The notes under the pieces are model-generated. The model worked only from the letters and a program-made list of their open reading frames with translations. It did not search any database and was not told the origin of the DNA. From NCBI GenBank assembly GCA_019637695.1, contig JAHBVG010000007.1, forward strand, positions 1 through 64,000: DNA of 64,000 nt, read 5' to 3'. This stretch comes from Caldilineaceae bacterium (lineage in GTDB: Bacteria > Chloroflexota > Anaerolineae > Caldilineales > Caldilineaceae). The translations under genes were made by a program, and so were the position numbers. Below, piece by piece: positions 27,668 through 37,063 of the stretch (within the stretch, counting starts at the first letter, position 1; every line of letters starts with the position of its first letter).

Positions 27668-27865
27668 TTACTGCTTGCGCTTTAGAACAGGTAGCCCATT
27701 CTTGCTTTCGGCGACTTCGTAACCCTCTGGGACTTGATCCAGAGATCCTTCCTTTGCCTCTTTGGCAAAGAAATAGAGCGTCTGGTTGCGTCCATTGCGG
27801 AGCGTGGTCTCCTTGGAGTGCAGATAATAGGTATTCCCCTTGGAGTTTGTGTGAGCATATGCCAT
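27668..27865 (-). CDS. Small conserved hypothetical protein
   Basis: 65 residues from ATG 27865, with AAGGAAG upstream. Composition is polar and basic, with pattern SKGNTYYLHSKE, QTLYFFAKEA, VPEGYEV and a KNGLPVLKRKQ end. It looks like a family of short proteins found in Actinobacteria and Chloroflexota that begin A(Y/F)VNSKG-TYYLH. No function is known to me. It has its own terminator and a candidate promoter, so it is a monocistronic unit, probably well expressed. Confidence 0.85.
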   Translation of the reverse strand: MAYAHTNSKGNTYYLHSKETTLRNGRNQTLYFFAKEAKEGSLDQVPEGYEVAESKNGLPVLKRKQ

Positions 27866-28033
27866 AGTTTCTTCCTTCCTTTCCTCTTGATACGTTCTTT
27901 GCGAATTAAAACAACCGCTTTACCCAAGCATTCCTGTGACAACAGGGTGGGGAACGTACAGACGCATTCACCAGAATCGACAATCAGGATTTACAACCTG
28001 GTTGTCTCTGGCAATACGGCCTGCATCGCCCCT

Positions 28034-28061
28034 ATTGTAGTACTACCAGGCTGAAAAGCAA
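28034..28061 (-). promoter_or_regulatory. Candidate promoter for the 65-residue protein gene
   Basis: Minus-strand TTGCTT (28056-28061), a 16-bp spacer and TACAAT (28034-28039). Transcription would start near 28027, leaving a ~160-nt leader. The rest of 27866-28156 holds a weak inverted repeat (around 28090-28145, GCAAGTTGCAA/TTGCAACTCGC-like) and no gene. Confidence 0.4.
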
Positions 28062-28156
28062 AAATCACGAAATGAAGCAGGGTGCAGGTGGCAAGTTGCA
28101 AGCGGCAATTGCTCACCCACTACGCAATTCGGCAATTTGCAACTCGCTTCAACCTT

Positions 28157-29005
28157 TCATCTTTCCCCAGTCGCCAATCCCCGCGTCGCCATGTATGTAT
28201 CCGTGTACTTTGCCAGCGCCATCCCCGGCCAGCGATCTTCGTAGAAGCCTGTGATGACGAACCCGGCGTCGATCTGTCCCCCGATCTGGTCTGTGAGGGT
28301 ATGACCGAATTCAAGCGCTTCCTCGGCGGCGATGTAGTCGTCTCGTTCCGCTGCCTCAATGCTTGTGAGATCCGAGTAGGGCAACGAATGACGGACGTGC
28401 AGAGTTCCTTCATCGGCTAATTGCTGATCGAATATGTATTGAATCGGGTTAGGAAAGCCAGCCAGCAATACACCGCCCTCTCTTAACACTCGACGCGCCT
28501 CCGCCCAGACAGGACGAACATCGGGCACGAAGAGATTAGAACAGGGGTGGACAATTAGATCAAAGCTGCCATCAGCGAAGATGGAGAGATCGCGCATATC
28601 CCCATCCACAGTAATCAGCGGCAGATCCGCTTGATCGGCGACGGCGCGGTCGCGGGCCAACTGCGCCGGAGAATTATCAAAGACAGTTACGAATGCCCCT
28701 TCGGCAGCGCCCGCCGCTGCCAGGATCGGGCCTTGCTGACCACCGCCTGAAGCAAGACAGAGGATGCGAGCATTCCGCAACGATGGAAACCAGGAACGAG
28801 GCACTGGTTTCGTCGGTGTCAGCACGATCTGCCATTCACCGCGGCGTGCGTCTGCAATCTGATCGGCGCCGACAGGGATCGTCCACGGGCTACCTCGATC
28901 AACGGCTGCGTCCCATGCCTTTCGATTATACTGACCTACATCGAATGTCGTTGAATCGACTACTATCAAGTCTATCCTGGCCTCTTGCTTGGCGTGAATG
29001 ATCAT
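28157..29005 (-). CDS. Class I SAM-dependent methyltransferase
   Basis: 282 residues from ATG 29005 (AGGA upstream). An N-terminal [10 protein letters not shown] region, typical of this methyltransferase subgroup, is followed by motif [14 protein letters not shown] (residues ~80-92), [14 protein letters not shown] (motif II) and [20 protein letters not shown] (motif III). [11 protein letters not shown] follows. The Cys/Ala in motif I replaces the usual DxG form, as in other members of this subgroup. The acceptor is unknown. The last eight codons are built from CCCCAGTC/CCAATCCCC-like sequence, suggesting the 3' end was reshaped by the heptamer repeat. It stands alone, divergent from the transporter gene. 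Confidence 0.85.
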   Translation of the reverse strand: MIIHAKQEARIDLIVVDSTTFDVGQYNRKAWDAAVDRGSPWTIPVGADQIADARRGEWQIVLTPTKPVPRSWFPSLRNARILCLASGGGQQGPILAAAGAAEGAFVTVFDNSPAQLARDRAVADQADLPLITVDGDMRDLSIFADGSFDLIVHPCSNLFVPDVRPVWAEARRVLREGGVLLAGFPNPIQYIFDQQLADEGTLHVRHSLPYSDLTSIEAAERDDYIAAEEALEFGHTLTDQIGGQIDAGFVITGFYEDRWPGMALAKYTDTYMATRGLATGER

Positions 29006-29235
29006 TACGATCCTATTACACCATAAGTTTTAGGAGAAAATCAACAGTTTTTCCCTGCAAGAACCCTACATTATGGCCCAAAAATGTGGATTCCTGTTGA
29101 AAATATATCTCCCTCTGTACACTCGGATGTATCGATATCTATGGGGTAGAACCCTCTGACTCCCTAAAATAAGGAGAAGCGGATATATGAGCCTATCCCA
29201 AAACATAACTAGCCCATAGGAAGACACTCTATTTC

Positions 29236-30408
29236 ATGGATGGATGGCGAACCTTTTATCGAACCTGTATTGTTATACTGACTCTGGTTGGGGCTTATTT
29301 AATCTACGAATTGGGGCAGATCCTCATCATCCTCTTTTTCGCAATTCTGTTTGCATCGGCAATTCGTCCTTATGTTGTAGCGCTGGCACGGCGCGGCGTG
29401 CCTCAAGTAGGCGCAATCCTCTTAATTTATCTCCTATTTTTTGTGTTGATCTTCGGCACCCTGATCCTTGTGGTTCCACCCTTGATCAGTTTGACAATTG
29501 ACTTCGTCACGAACGAGTTGCTGGTGACGCAGATCAACCTGCTGCTGCGCCGTCTGACCTTCTTAGGTCGGCGTGAACTTCAGATTGCATTGCCAAGTCT
29601 AGAGATTCCTGATTATATGCTCACATGGGCGGCCCAAACAGCTGAGGAGGCGGCGCGTCAACAGGCGTTGCCCGTGGCGCAGAACACGCTCCTCCTATTG
29701 GGGCAGATCGGGTTGGCGTTTGTGATGAGTTTCTACTGGTTGACCTCGCATGGCGAGATTCAAGGGCTTCTGCTGCGGATAGCGCCGCTGCAACGGCGAC
29801 CCGATGTCGAGCTGATCTGGAATGATGTGGAGCAGACGTTGGGCGCTTACGTACGAGGACAGGTGATCCTGATGGCGCTGATTGGGATCGTCTCCTTCTT
29901 GGGGTTATGGGCGTTGGGCGTACCCTACGCGCTGGCGTTAGGCGCGATTGCCGGGCTGATGGAAGTGATCCCTGTACTCGGCCCGATCCTGGGAGCGATC
30001 CCTGCGATTATGGTCGCCTTTACAGTATCGCCTCCGCTGGCGTTGGTTGTGGCGCTCTACTATCTGGTGGTGCAACAGTTGGAAGGGAATGTGTTGGTGC
30101 CCAAGGTCATGCAAGACAAAGTGGGGCTGAATCCACTGCTGGTGATCGTGACGTTGACGGCTGGCGCTGCATTGTATGGCATCGTGGGGGCAATTGTGGC
30201 GATCCCCCTGGCTGGCGCACTTCAGGTTTTTGTGAAGCGGCTCCTCATTCAACCGGCAATTGAACGCGCCGAAGAGGAATCAACCCTGCTCGAATCTGAT
30301 CCAAGCCAGGCAGCCACGGCAGCGCAAGCCGCTCCCCCTGACAATTCAATAGGCACGGGCGTGGTGCAAAATCCCGAAGTAGGTCCACTCAGCCACCCGG
30401 ACCCATAA
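29236..30408 (+). CDS. AI-2E family transporter
   Basis: 390 residues. Start ATG 29236 with AGGAAG 12 bases upstream. There are about seven to eight membrane segments: residues 9-27, 29-48, 58-84, 150-170, 205-228, 232-262, 270-290 and 300-330. Family signatures include LAGALQVF at the end and GLMEVIPVLGPILGAIPA in the middle, as in the AI-2E/YdiK/PerM family (PF01594). Members export autoinducer-2 or act as ion/proton antiporters. The substrate here is not determinable. The C-terminal 50 residues are a polar, acidic tail. It converges on the Lrp-like gene. Confidence 0.9.
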   Translation: MDGWRTFYRTCIVILTLVGAYLIYELGQILIILFFAILFASAIRPYVVALARRGVPQVGAILLIYLLFFVLIFGTLILVVPPLISLTIDFVTNELLVTQINLLLRRLTFLGRRELQIALPSLEIPDYMLTWAAQTAEEAARQQALPVAQNTLLLLGQIGLAFVMSFYWLTSHGEIQGLLLRIAPLQRRPDVELIWNDVEQTLGAYVRGQVILMALIGIVSFLGLWALGVPYALALGAIAGLMEVIPVLGPILGAIPAIMVAFTVSPPLALVVALYYLVVQQLEGNVLVPKVMQDKVGLNPLLVIVTLTAGAALYGIVGAIVAIPLAGALQVFVKRLLIQPAIERAEEESTLLESDPSQAATAAQAAPPDNSIGTGVVQNPEVGPLSHPDP

Positions 30409-30440
30409 CCAGGCGTTGTATACAAGGAAATCGGCCGGTC

Positions 30441-30716
30441 TCACAGCCCAATCGAGAACATCTGCTCCAGATCGTGGCGCGAGTAAGTGCGGAAGGCGAT
30501 GAGCGTTTCGGTATAGGTGATCGACTCAAAGCTACGGATGGTATCGGTGACGAGTTCGGCCAATTCCTCATTGGTACGGACCCGGATCACGGCGATGAGG
30601 TCATAACGGCCCGCCACCGAATAGACCTCGGAGATGCCGTCGATCCCGGCGAGAGATTCGGCCACGTCCTTGATACGGTCACGTTTGACGTTCATCAAAA
30701 TCAGTGCGTTTACCAT
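30441..30716 (-). CDS. Stand-alone Lrp/AsnC ligand-binding (RAM) domain protein
   Basis: 91 residues from ATG 30716 (MVNALILMNVKR); AAAGG lies upstream. Longer in-frame extension to 30992 runs through the tag gene's stop and a hairpin and is not coding. The sequence is a single RAM/ACT-like fold: VKRDRIKDVAESLAGIDGI, EVYSVAGRYDLIAVIRV, TIRSFESITYTETLIAF. There is no helix-turn-helix. Such small proteins assemble as ring oligomers and bind amino acids. Role here unknown. Confidence 0.88.
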   Translation of the reverse strand: MVNALILMNVKRDRIKDVAESLAGIDGISEVYSVAGRYDLIAVIRVRTNEELAELVTDTIRSFESITYTETLIAFRTYSRHDLEQMFSIGL

Positions 30717-30859
30717 TTTACTGTCACCTTTGTTTGGATTGCACGATGAAGGTTGGTGTCGATACTGACAGCAACTGGTGATCAGAGATTGGGAGGCGAT
30801 CCCCTGTATTCCCGCTCTAGTCACCTCTCCCCTATGAGCGCTAACAGGGGTAAACGGGC

Positions 30860-30899
30860 AAGTGCCGGGGACTTTTCGCCACTGAAGTCCCCGGCACTT
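30860..30899. repeat. Perfect 15-bp inverted repeat after the tag gene
   Basis: AAGTGCCGGGGACTT (30860-30874) and its exact complement (30885-30899) with a 10-base loop. The plus-strand copy ends in TTTTGC. It lies in the 218-bp gap between the Lrp-like gene and tag, and may be a REP-type element or a weak terminator. Confidence 0.6.
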
Positions 30900-30934
30900 T
30901 TGCATGCCCTTAGCGCTTATGCCCCAGTCCCCAG

Positions 30935-31474
30935 TTACTGATCTCTCATCCACGCTGGATGCAGCGCGGCGATCTCCGCGTAGACAGGACAATCTTCCCC
31001 ATGGGCGCCGGGCAGGTAGCCAGTACTCATGAGGAACTCGCCCACGATCTCACCGCCGGTGAAGCGAAAGGTACGCTTGAAAAGCTTGACCCACTCTTCT
31101 TTCGGAAGGGGATGATGGTGATCAAGCCACCCCACAAAGGATCCGTATTGCTCTCGGATCTCAACAAGGCGACGGGCGTTTTCGATGGCCGCATCCACCT
31201 TCAGCCGGTTACGGATAATGCCAGCGTCGCCTAGCAGACGCGCCCGCTCCACTTCGCCGTAGGCAGCAACAGTGTCGATATCGAATTGATCGTAGGCGCG
31301 CTGGAAGTTGGCGCGCTTCCTCAAGATCGTCGCCCAGGACAGGCCAGCCTGATTGATCTCCAAGATCAGCCGTTCAAAGAGTACGGCGTCATCGCTCACA
31401 GGGAAGCCATACTCGTGATCATGATAATCACCGTGGAGTGGATCGCCCGGCGCAACCTCACAATAAGTGGTCAC
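30935..31474 (-). CDS. tag: DNA-3-methyladenine glycosylase I
   Basis: 179 residues from GTG 31474, with AAGGATG upstream inside the preceding gene's end; only two bases separate it from that gene's stop. Tag removes 3-methyladenine from alkylated DNA. Family marks: YCEVAPGDPL near the start, YHDHEYGFPVSDD, LFERLILEINQAGLSWATILRKR, and the final His/Cys zinc ligands (HGEDCPVYAEIAALHP). Length matches the family (~185). The normal EWG in the second motif is EYG here. Cotranscription with an FHA-winged-helix regulator is unusual but may simply be positional. Confidence 0.93.
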   Translation of the reverse strand: MTTYCEVAPGDPLHGDYHDHEYGFPVSDDAVLFERLILEINQAGLSWATILRKRANFQRAYDQFDIDTVAAYGEVERARLLGDAGIIRNRLKVDAAIENARRLVEIREQYGSFVGWLDHHHPLPKEEWVKLFKRTFRFTGGEIVGEFLMSTGYLPGAHGEDCPVYAEIAALHPAWMRDQ

Positions 31475-31476
31475 GG

Positions 31477-32121
31477 TTATTCATCCTTCATTTGGTAGCC
31501 GTAGCCGCGGATCGTCACAATAAAACGGGGATCGTCTTCTGTATCCGGTTCAATCCGCGAGCGCACCCGGCTGACCATGCGGTCAATATTGGCGTCGTAG
31601 ACTTCACCCTCGACTTCGGGCCATACGTTGAGCGCGATCTCATCTTTGCTCACAACCCGGCCACGGTTTTGGTAAAGATACCAGAGCAGATCGAATTGTT
31701 TCACGCTCAAGGGCGGATCGAGCAGATTCCCATCGACATAAACTTGCCGGGTAGTCCGATCCACGCGTAGCGCCGGTTCGCGCACAGCGATCAATGAGGG
31801 CGCGGTGATGGTCACCGAGGGATCTTGGAAGCGAAAGCGGGTAGAGGCGAATTGGACTTCCATCCCATCTTCCAACCAGGCGGTCGCCCTCTCGCCCAAA
31901 CGACGGCCCGCCGCAAAAACGCCATTCTTACTGCCCAAATCCTGAATACGATAGCCGTTGTCAACCCGATGGATTTCAGCATGTTGGCGGCTGGCATAGT
32001 TATCGTTCAACACAATATCTTGCGTAGAGGAACGCCCAACGGTAATAAGTTCCCCTTTTAGCTCATACTCTTTCCCCGTATTGGGACCACTAATGCAGAT
32101 CAAGCGTCCATACTGGCTCAC
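31477..32121 (-). CDS. FHA domain fused to OmpR-type winged-helix DNA-binding domain
   Basis: 214 residues from GTG 32121, with AGGGG at good spacing. Residues ~20-97 are an FHA domain (ITVGRSSTQDIVLNDNYASR, QDLGSKNGVFA), which binds phosphothreonine peptides. Residues ~112-212 are a Trans_reg_C winged helix (LLWYLYQNRGRVVSKDEIAL; VSRVRSRIEPD; IVTIRGYGYQM). The protein thus couples recognition of a Ser/Thr-phosphorylated partner to DNA binding without a receiver domain. It is divergent from a transmembrane Ser/Thr kinase gene, a likely functional partner. EmbR of Mycobacterium has the same logic with different domain order. Target genes are not known. Confidence 0.93.
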   Translation of the reverse strand: MSQYGRLICISGPNTGKEYELKGELITVGRSSTQDIVLNDNYASRQHAEIHRVDNGYRIQDLGSKNGVFAAGRRLGERATAWLEDGMEVQFASTRFRFQDPSVTITAPSLIAVREPALRVDRTTRQVYVDGNLLDPPLSVKQFDLLWYLYQNRGRVVSKDEIALNVWPEVEGEVYDANIDRMVSRVRSRIEPDTEDDPRFIVTIRGYGYQMKDE

Positions 32122-32161
32122 TGGTCAACCCCTATCATCCTGCGCCCTACCCCGATCTGTT

Positions 32162-32189
32162 TTGTAGGTCCATCGGGCTATGCTAGAAT
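32162..32189 (+). promoter_or_regulatory. Candidate promoter of the Ser/Thr kinase gene
   Basis: TTGTAG (32162-32167), a 16-bp spacer and TAGAAT (32184-32189). Start expected near 32196, ~130 nt before the kinase ATG. It lies in the 204-bp divergent region shared with the FHA regulator. Confidence 0.4.
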
Positions 32190-32325
32190 AGTTCAAGTTA
32201 TCGCCAATTTCGTACTGAACAGTTTTGAATCATACCAGCAAGCCAGTACAGTGGCAAAGTTAAGCTGATTTGCAGGGCAGACAATTGCTGGGAACCAAAC
32301 CTGGATCGGCTGCGTCTGTGGCTGT

Positions 32326-34494
32326 ATGGAGCGCACAACATCAATGGGACAATCGTTCGATCCTCTTTCTTCTGAAGCCAATGAAGCGTCAGCCCCTGCT
32401 GTTGGCGGACCGGCGCGCCCGAATGAACTGACAGGGCAACGCATCGGGCGCTATCTCGTAGGGCGCAAATTGGGCAGCGGCGGCGCGTCCACTGTCTACC
32501 AGGCCTATGATCAAGTGCGGGGGCGCTCGGTTGCGCTCAAAGTACTCTTGCCCGGGGCCGATGAAGTCAGCCGCTCTCGCTTTCGCCAGGAAGCGCAGAC
32601 AGCAGGCGCCCTGAGCCATCCACACATTGTGGAGACGCTCCAGGTGGGCGATTCACCGAGCGACGGCGTCGCCTACATTGCCATGGAACTCGTGGAAGGG
32701 GAAAGCTTGGGCCATCTGCTGGACCGGCGCGGCCAGCTCCACCCCGAAGAAAGTTGTAACCTGCTAGAGCCTGTCGCCCGCGCCCTTGCCTACGCTCACA
32801 ACCGCGGCCTTGTCCACCGCGATGTAAAGCCGAGCAATATTCTGCTCCGACCTTCACGGCCTGGCGCAGCCAACAGCGTGCAACTCGAAGCAGTTGAATA
32901 CCCCATGGTTCCCTTGCTCTCGGATTTTGGCATTGCCCGCGCGCTCGACACGCCCGAACTGACCCACATCGGACGCACCATAGGTACGCCTGCGTATATG
33001 TCGCCGGAGCAGTGTGAAGGTAGCCGCGAGATCGATGGGCGATCAGACATCTACTCGCTGGGGGCTGTCCTCTATCGCTGTCTGGTGGGGCGGTCGCCCT
33101 TTACCGGCTCGATGACGCAGATCCTCCATGCCCATGTCTACGATCCGTTGACCGTCCCCGATGACGTGCTGGCAATCCTGCCGCCAACTGTTGTGGAAAT
33201 TTTACGGCGCTCTCTGGCCAAAGATCCATCTGCACGCTACCCCAATGCCGGGGAGATGGCCAACGCCCTGGCGCTGGCAGCCGGTCGTTCCCCGCTGGTG
33301 GAAGAGGAAGGCGGCGAGAGCGACAATGTCACCACGACGATGACATTGGCCTCGCTGCCGGTGACGCCGCAACGCAACACACCGCGCACAGAGACAGTCT
33401 TGGTACCGGCGCCCACCCGCACCCGTACCGTCACATCGGCTGCGCCGCCCGTTGATCGACGACCTGCCGCTGCGCCGCTGCCAGAACTAACCTTGCAACC
33501 TACGCCAGTGCGCGCACAGCGCCCCTTCAACCGCGCCATCTTCGCGCTAGGCGGGTTAGTAGCCGTCGTCCTTCTCTTTTTTGTGATTTCAGCGGCCTCC
33601 TCAGTATTGCCCCGACTTTTGGGCAACCCACCGAATCCGCCGATCAATTTGACAGACGAGCCAACCGACGGTGCGACGCCAGCCGCCGTAGCCATTGTAT
33701 CACCCTCGCCTACATCAACTGAGACGCCGACCGACGAACCTACGGCCACCACCATGCCCGAGGAAACGCCCACGGACGCCTCTGTGCCAGGCGTGATCAA
33801 CCCAACCCGCGTACCCCCGACCAACACGCCGACGCCGACGGAAGAACCTTCGCCGACGCCAACAGAGACGCCGACCGCTACACCAAGCTTGACGCCAACA
33901 CCGCCGCCAACCGCGACGCCGACACCCAGACCGCCGACGCCGACGCCCTTCCCCACGGATACGCCAGAGGTGATCGCGCTGCCGTCTGTTGTACCAGAGC
34001 CGACGCCGACGCCAACGAGCATTCTTGAACGATGTCCTTATGAGCCAACGGCTGGATTTGCCGACTATCTCAACAGCAATCCATTGCTGGCCTCGCGGCT
34101 TGGGTGCGCGACAACACCGGCGCAACCCACTGTCTTCGAGATCCAGCCTTTCCAACGTGGGTTTGCCCTCTGGCAATTGGATGGACAGCGCATCTACATT
34201 CGCTATGCGAATTCAAACCAATGGGAATGGTTGCCGAGCGGCTGGCAGGCGGGGATGCCGGAAAATATCGACGACCCGAATTTGCAGCCGCCCGAAGTAG
34301 GTCTCCTTGTGCCACGGCTTGGCATTGGTCATCTTTGGGCAAGCAATGCGCCTCTGCGCGAGGCATTGGGCTGGGCCACCGCCGAAGCCGTCCGCACTGA
34401 AGGGCAATTCCAGACCTTCGACGGCGGATACCTGTTTTACCGACCCGATAACGGGCAATTCATTAACTTTTTGTACACCGAACTAAGATCCTGA
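32326..34494 (+). CDS. Transmembrane Ser/Thr protein kinase with Thr-Pro stalk and extracellular domain
   Basis: 722 residues from ATG 32326; ATG 32344 is an alternative. Kinase domain at residues ~43-300: glycine loop LGSGGASTVYQAYD, VAIK-type Lys in VALKVLL, catalytic loop HRDVKPSNILL, DFGIAR and SPEQ. A single membrane segment lies at ~405-425 (IFALGGLVAVVLLFFVISA). It is followed by an outside Thr/Pro stalk (~450-560, containing TPTPTPT-type runs) and a C-terminal ~150-residue domain with ERCPYEPTAGFADYL and FQRGFALWQLDGQRIYIRY. That last domain is not recognised; it may sense a wall or extracellular ligand. The kinase is divergent from an FHA-winged-helix gene, suggesting that FHA protein is a substrate or reader. 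Confidence 0.92.
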   Translation: MERTTSMGQSFDPLSSEANEASAPAVGGPARPNELTGQRIGRYLVGRKLGSGGASTVYQAYDQVRGRSVALKVLLPGADEVSRSRFRQEAQTAGALSHPHIVETLQVGDSPSDGVAYIAMELVEGESLGHLLDRRGQLHPEESCNLLEPVARALAYAHNRGLVHRDVKPSNILLRPSRPGAANSVQLEAVEYPMVPLLSDFGIARALDTPELTHIGRTIGTPAYMSPEQCEGSREIDGRSDIYSLGAVLYRCLVGRSPFTGSMTQILHAHVYDPLTVPDDVLAILPPTVVEILRRSLAKDPSARYPNAGEMANALALAAGRSPLVEEEGGESDNVTTTMTLASLPVTPQRNTPRTETVLVPAPTRTRTVTSAAPPVDRRPAAAPLPELTLQPTPVRAQRPFNRAIFALGGLVAVVLLFFVISAASSVLPRLLGNPPNPPINLTDEPTDGATPAAVAIVSPSPTSTETPTDEPTATTMPEETPTDASVPGVINPTRVPPTNTPTPTEEPSPTPTETPTATPSLTPTPPPTATPTPRPPTPTPFPTDTPEVIALPSVVPEPTPTPTSILERCPYEPTAGFADYLNSNPLLASRLGCATTPAQPTVFEIQPFQRGFALWQLDGQRIYIRYANSNQWEWLPSGWQAGMPENIDDPNLQPPEVGLLVPRLGIGHLWASNAPLREALGWATAEAVRTEGQFQTFDGGYLFYRPDNGQFINFLYTELRS

Positions 34495-34547
34495 GGATGG
34501 ACGGCCCACAGGGTCGCCCTATCCTTCACCGAGGGGGAGAAATAAAC

Positions 34548-35645
34548 GTGAGCGAAAATGGGAATCGTGGAATTGTAATCGATCTGCGTTCAGACACAGT
34601 GACAAAACCCACCCCTGCCATGCGCCGGGCAATGGCCGATGCCGAGGTGGGCGACGATGTCTATGGTGAAGATCCCACCGTCAACCGGCTCGAAGCCATG
34701 AGCGCCGAGATGCTGGGCAAAGAAGCGGCGGTCTTCGTTTCTAGCGGCACAATGGGCAACCTGATCTCTGTCCTCGCCCACTGTGGCCGCGGCGAAGAGA
34801 TGATCCTGGGGGATCAGGCGCATATCTTTCTCTTCGAGCAGGGTGGATCTTCGGCCCTGGGTGGCGTGCATCCGCGCACGGTTCCTAACCAGCCCGATGG
34901 AACGCTCGATCTGGCGCAGGTAGAAGCTGCCATTCGCGGCGAAAACGAACACTTTCCCATCACGCGTTTGCTGGCGGTTGAAAACACCCACAATCGCTGC
35001 GGCGGGCAGGCGCTGCCGGTCGCCTATATGGATAGGGCGGGCGAGTTGGCCCATCGCTACGGTCTATCCTTCCATGTGGATGGCGCGCGCCTTTGGAATG
35101 CCGCCGTGGCGCTCGATGTCTCTCCAGCACGCTTGATCCAGGCGGCGGATAGTGTCAGCGTCTGCCTGAGCAAAGGACTGGCCGCACCGGTCGGCTCGGT
35201 GGTAGCAGGCGACAAAGAGTTCATCCGCAAAGCGCGCCGAATGCGCAAAGTGGTCGGCGGCAGCATGAGACAGGCTGGCGTCATTGCCGCCGCGGGGATC
35301 GTCGCCATCACCGAAATGGTGGAACGGCTGGCCGATGATCACGCCAACGCCAGACGATTGGCCGAGGGCCTGGCCCAATTGGAAAGCATCCACGTCGACC
35401 CAACGACGATCCAGACCGACATTGTGATCTTCGAGTTGGACCATCCTTCATTGACCCCGGCCCAACTGTCGGCGGCATTGAAAGAGCGCGGCGTTCTGCT
35501 TAATCCTATTGGCGGCAGCCGTCTGCGCGCTGTGACCAACTATCAAGTCAGCGCCGAGGATATTGAACGAACGTTGGCCGTCTTCGCCGAAGTGTTAGAG
35601 GCAGCGCCCATCGGCGACACCTCGGCAGTACGTGTTTACGGATGA
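34548..35645 (+). CDS. ltaE: Low-specificity L-threonine aldolase
   Basis: Start GTG 34548 chosen because GGGGGAG lies just upstream; an in-frame ATG 51 bases earlier lacks a site. 365 residues. A PLP-dependent fold-type I enzyme that cleaves threonine/allo-threonine to glycine and acetaldehyde. Landmarks: [19 protein letters not shown] at the start, [23 protein letters not shown] (phosphate grip), [10 protein letters not shown], and the PLP lysine in [13 protein letters not shown]. Length and motif order match the family. It follows the kinase by 53 bp and may share its message. Confidence 0.93.
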   Translation: MSENGNRGIVIDLRSDTVTKPTPAMRRAMADAEVGDDVYGEDPTVNRLEAMSAEMLGKEAAVFVSSGTMGNLISVLAHCGRGEEMILGDQAHIFLFEQGGSSALGGVHPRTVPNQPDGTLDLAQVEAAIRGENEHFPITRLLAVENTHNRCGGQALPVAYMDRAGELAHRYGLSFHVDGARLWNAAVALDVSPARLIQAADSVSVCLSKGLAAPVGSVVAGDKEFIRKARRMRKVVGGSMRQAGVIAAAGIVAITEMVERLADDHANARRLAEGLAQLESIHVDPTTIQTDIVIFELDHPSLTPAQLSAALKERGVLLNPIGGSRLRAVTNYQVSAEDIERTLAVFAEVLEAAPIGDTSAVRVYG

Positions 35646-35669
35646 TTTTTGCAGGCGGATAGGAGCGAA

Positions 35670-36743
35670 ATGAGCGTATTCAATGCTTTGAAACTGGGAT
35701 CGGTCTGGCGAATTGTCAGCCAGATCAACATCGAGGAAATCAAGAAGCATACAGAGCAATCGTTCCACCTGCTCGTGGTCGCCGATCAACAGGAAAATGC
35801 CGAGATGATGGCCCGCCGTCTGAGCGACGAAGCGGCGTCCTTCATTCACCCGTGGATCACAGCGACAACACCTCCAATCCAAACGATCACCAGCGGCCAG
35901 GAGCGGATCGATCTGGCTATCGTGGTCAGCGAGGGTGTGCAGCTATCCACAGCCTTGAAGGAGAGCAACGCAGCCCTGGTCCGCGCGGTGATCCCAACGT
36001 TGATCATCATCGTCGGTCAGTCTGCCACCCAACCGGACGCCACCCTCTCTCACCGTGGAGAAGGCAAACGTATTGCCGCGCCTGTCGTTGACGCCATCGC
36101 AGTTGAGAAGAAAGTGGGCGAGGCCATCGCCGCCCTAGCTCCCACCGAATTGCGGCTGGCGCTGGGACGTCGACTGCCACCGCTTCGCCCCGCCGTCTTC
36201 CAACTCTTGATCCAAGAGACGGCGCAGGCCAATGCAACCTACTCGTTCAGCACGGGCATCGCCGAAATTATCCCTGCGCTGGGCATTCCACTCAATGTGG
36301 GCGATATGATCGTCCTCACCAAGAACCAACTGGTAATGGCTTACAAAATCGCCCTTATGGCTGGCAAGCAGGGCAGTCCGCAGCAATTATTGGGCGAGAT
36401 TATGAGTGTACTCGGCGGTGGATTTCTCTTTCGCCAACTGGCGCGGCAGCTCGTCGGGCTGATCCCTGTGTGGGGGATTGCACCCAAAGTCGCCATCGCC
36501 TACGCGGGGACATGGGCGATTGGGCAGGCAGTTGTGCTTTGGGCCGTTGAAGGACAGCAGATCACCCCAGATCTCCTGCGTCAATTTTACACAGAAGCGC
36601 TGGCGCGGGGTCAAGCTGTTGCCCATCAACTGACCGAAAATGTGCGCAACCGGCTGCCCAAGCCAGACCCGGATCAATCCACAACAGGCGATCTTCCATT
36701 CTGGCAAAAAGTACGACGGCGCTTGCCAGTGATCAGGCGATAG
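35670..36743 (+). CDS. DUF697/YcjF-like membrane-associated protein
   Basis: 357 residues; ATG 35670 is preceded by AGGAGCGAA, better than a TTG 21 bases upstream. The N-terminal ~130 residues look like an alpha/beta nucleotide-handling fold (FHLLVVADQQENAEMMARR; IDLAIVVSE), but no P-loop is seen. The C-terminal part has hydrophobic helices (YSFSTGIAEIIPALGIPLNVGD; LVGLIPVWGIAPKVAIAYAG), like DUF697 proteins that associate with GTPases. The function is not known. A basic tail ends the protein. It stands 25 bp after the aldolase. Confidence 0.75.
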   Translation: MSVFNALKLGSVWRIVSQINIEEIKKHTEQSFHLLVVADQQENAEMMARRLSDEAASFIHPWITATTPPIQTITSGQERIDLAIVVSEGVQLSTALKESNAALVRAVIPTLIIIVGQSATQPDATLSHRGEGKRIAAPVVDAIAVEKKVGEAIAALAPTELRLALGRRLPPLRPAVFQLLIQETAQANATYSFSTGIAEIIPALGIPLNVGDMIVLTKNQLVMAYKIALMAGKQGSPQQLLGEIMSVLGGGFLFRQLARQLVGLIPVWGIAPKVAIAYAGTWAIGQAVVLWAVEGQQITPDLLRQFYTEALARGQAVAHQLTENVRNRLPKPDPDQSTTGDLPFWQKVRRRLPVIRR

Positions 36744-36800
36744 AAGTCCGAAATTGGGCTGAGCAAAATGGATTTGACAAAAAGCTAGGACGCGCCAAAT

Positions 36801-36829
36801 TTGACAGTCCAGAGGGTGGATGCTATGCT
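36801..36829 (+). promoter_or_regulatory. Promoter of the tRNA-Asp pair
   Basis: TTGACA (36801-36806), exactly 17 bp, then TATGCT (36824-36829). The start would be ~24 nt before the first tRNA. Confidence 0.75.
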
Positions 36830-36859
36830 TATGAGGTAACTTAATTCAATCTCGCCTGT

Positions 36860-36932
36860 GGGGGCGTGGTGTAGCGGTTAGCATATTGGCCTGTCAAGCC
36901 AAAGGTCGCGGGTTCAAATCCCGTCGCTCCCG
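36860..36932 (+). tRNA. tRNA-Asp (GTC), first copy
   Basis: 73 nt with acceptor stem GGGGGCG/CGCTCCC, D-arm GTGTAGCGGTTAGCAT, anticodon loop CTGTCAA (GTC), and T-arm GCGGGTTCAAATCCCGT. Discriminator is G; CCA is not encoded. The second, identical copy lies 45 bp downstream and the two share a promoter and terminator. Confidence 0.97.
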
Positions 36933-36977
36933 CCTCACGAGTGCAAACTCGGAGATTTCACAACGATTGCGAGATTT

Positions 36978-37050
36978 GGGGGCGTGGTGTAGCGGTTAGC
37001 ATATTGGCCTGTCAAGCCAAAGGTCGCGGGTTCAAATCCCGTCGCTCCCG
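36978..37050 (+). tRNA. tRNA-Asp (GTC), second copy
   Basis: Identical in sequence to the copy at 36860-36932. A duplication including only the mature tRNA and little flank; the 45-bp spacer differs from the sequence upstream of copy one. Confidence 0.97.
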
Positions 37051-37063
37051 CACGCGAAAGTAG

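Noticed and set aside
30717..30992. N-terminal extension of the Lrp-like protein
   Set aside because: Runs through a hairpin and the tag stop region; the family domain starts at the ATG at 30716.
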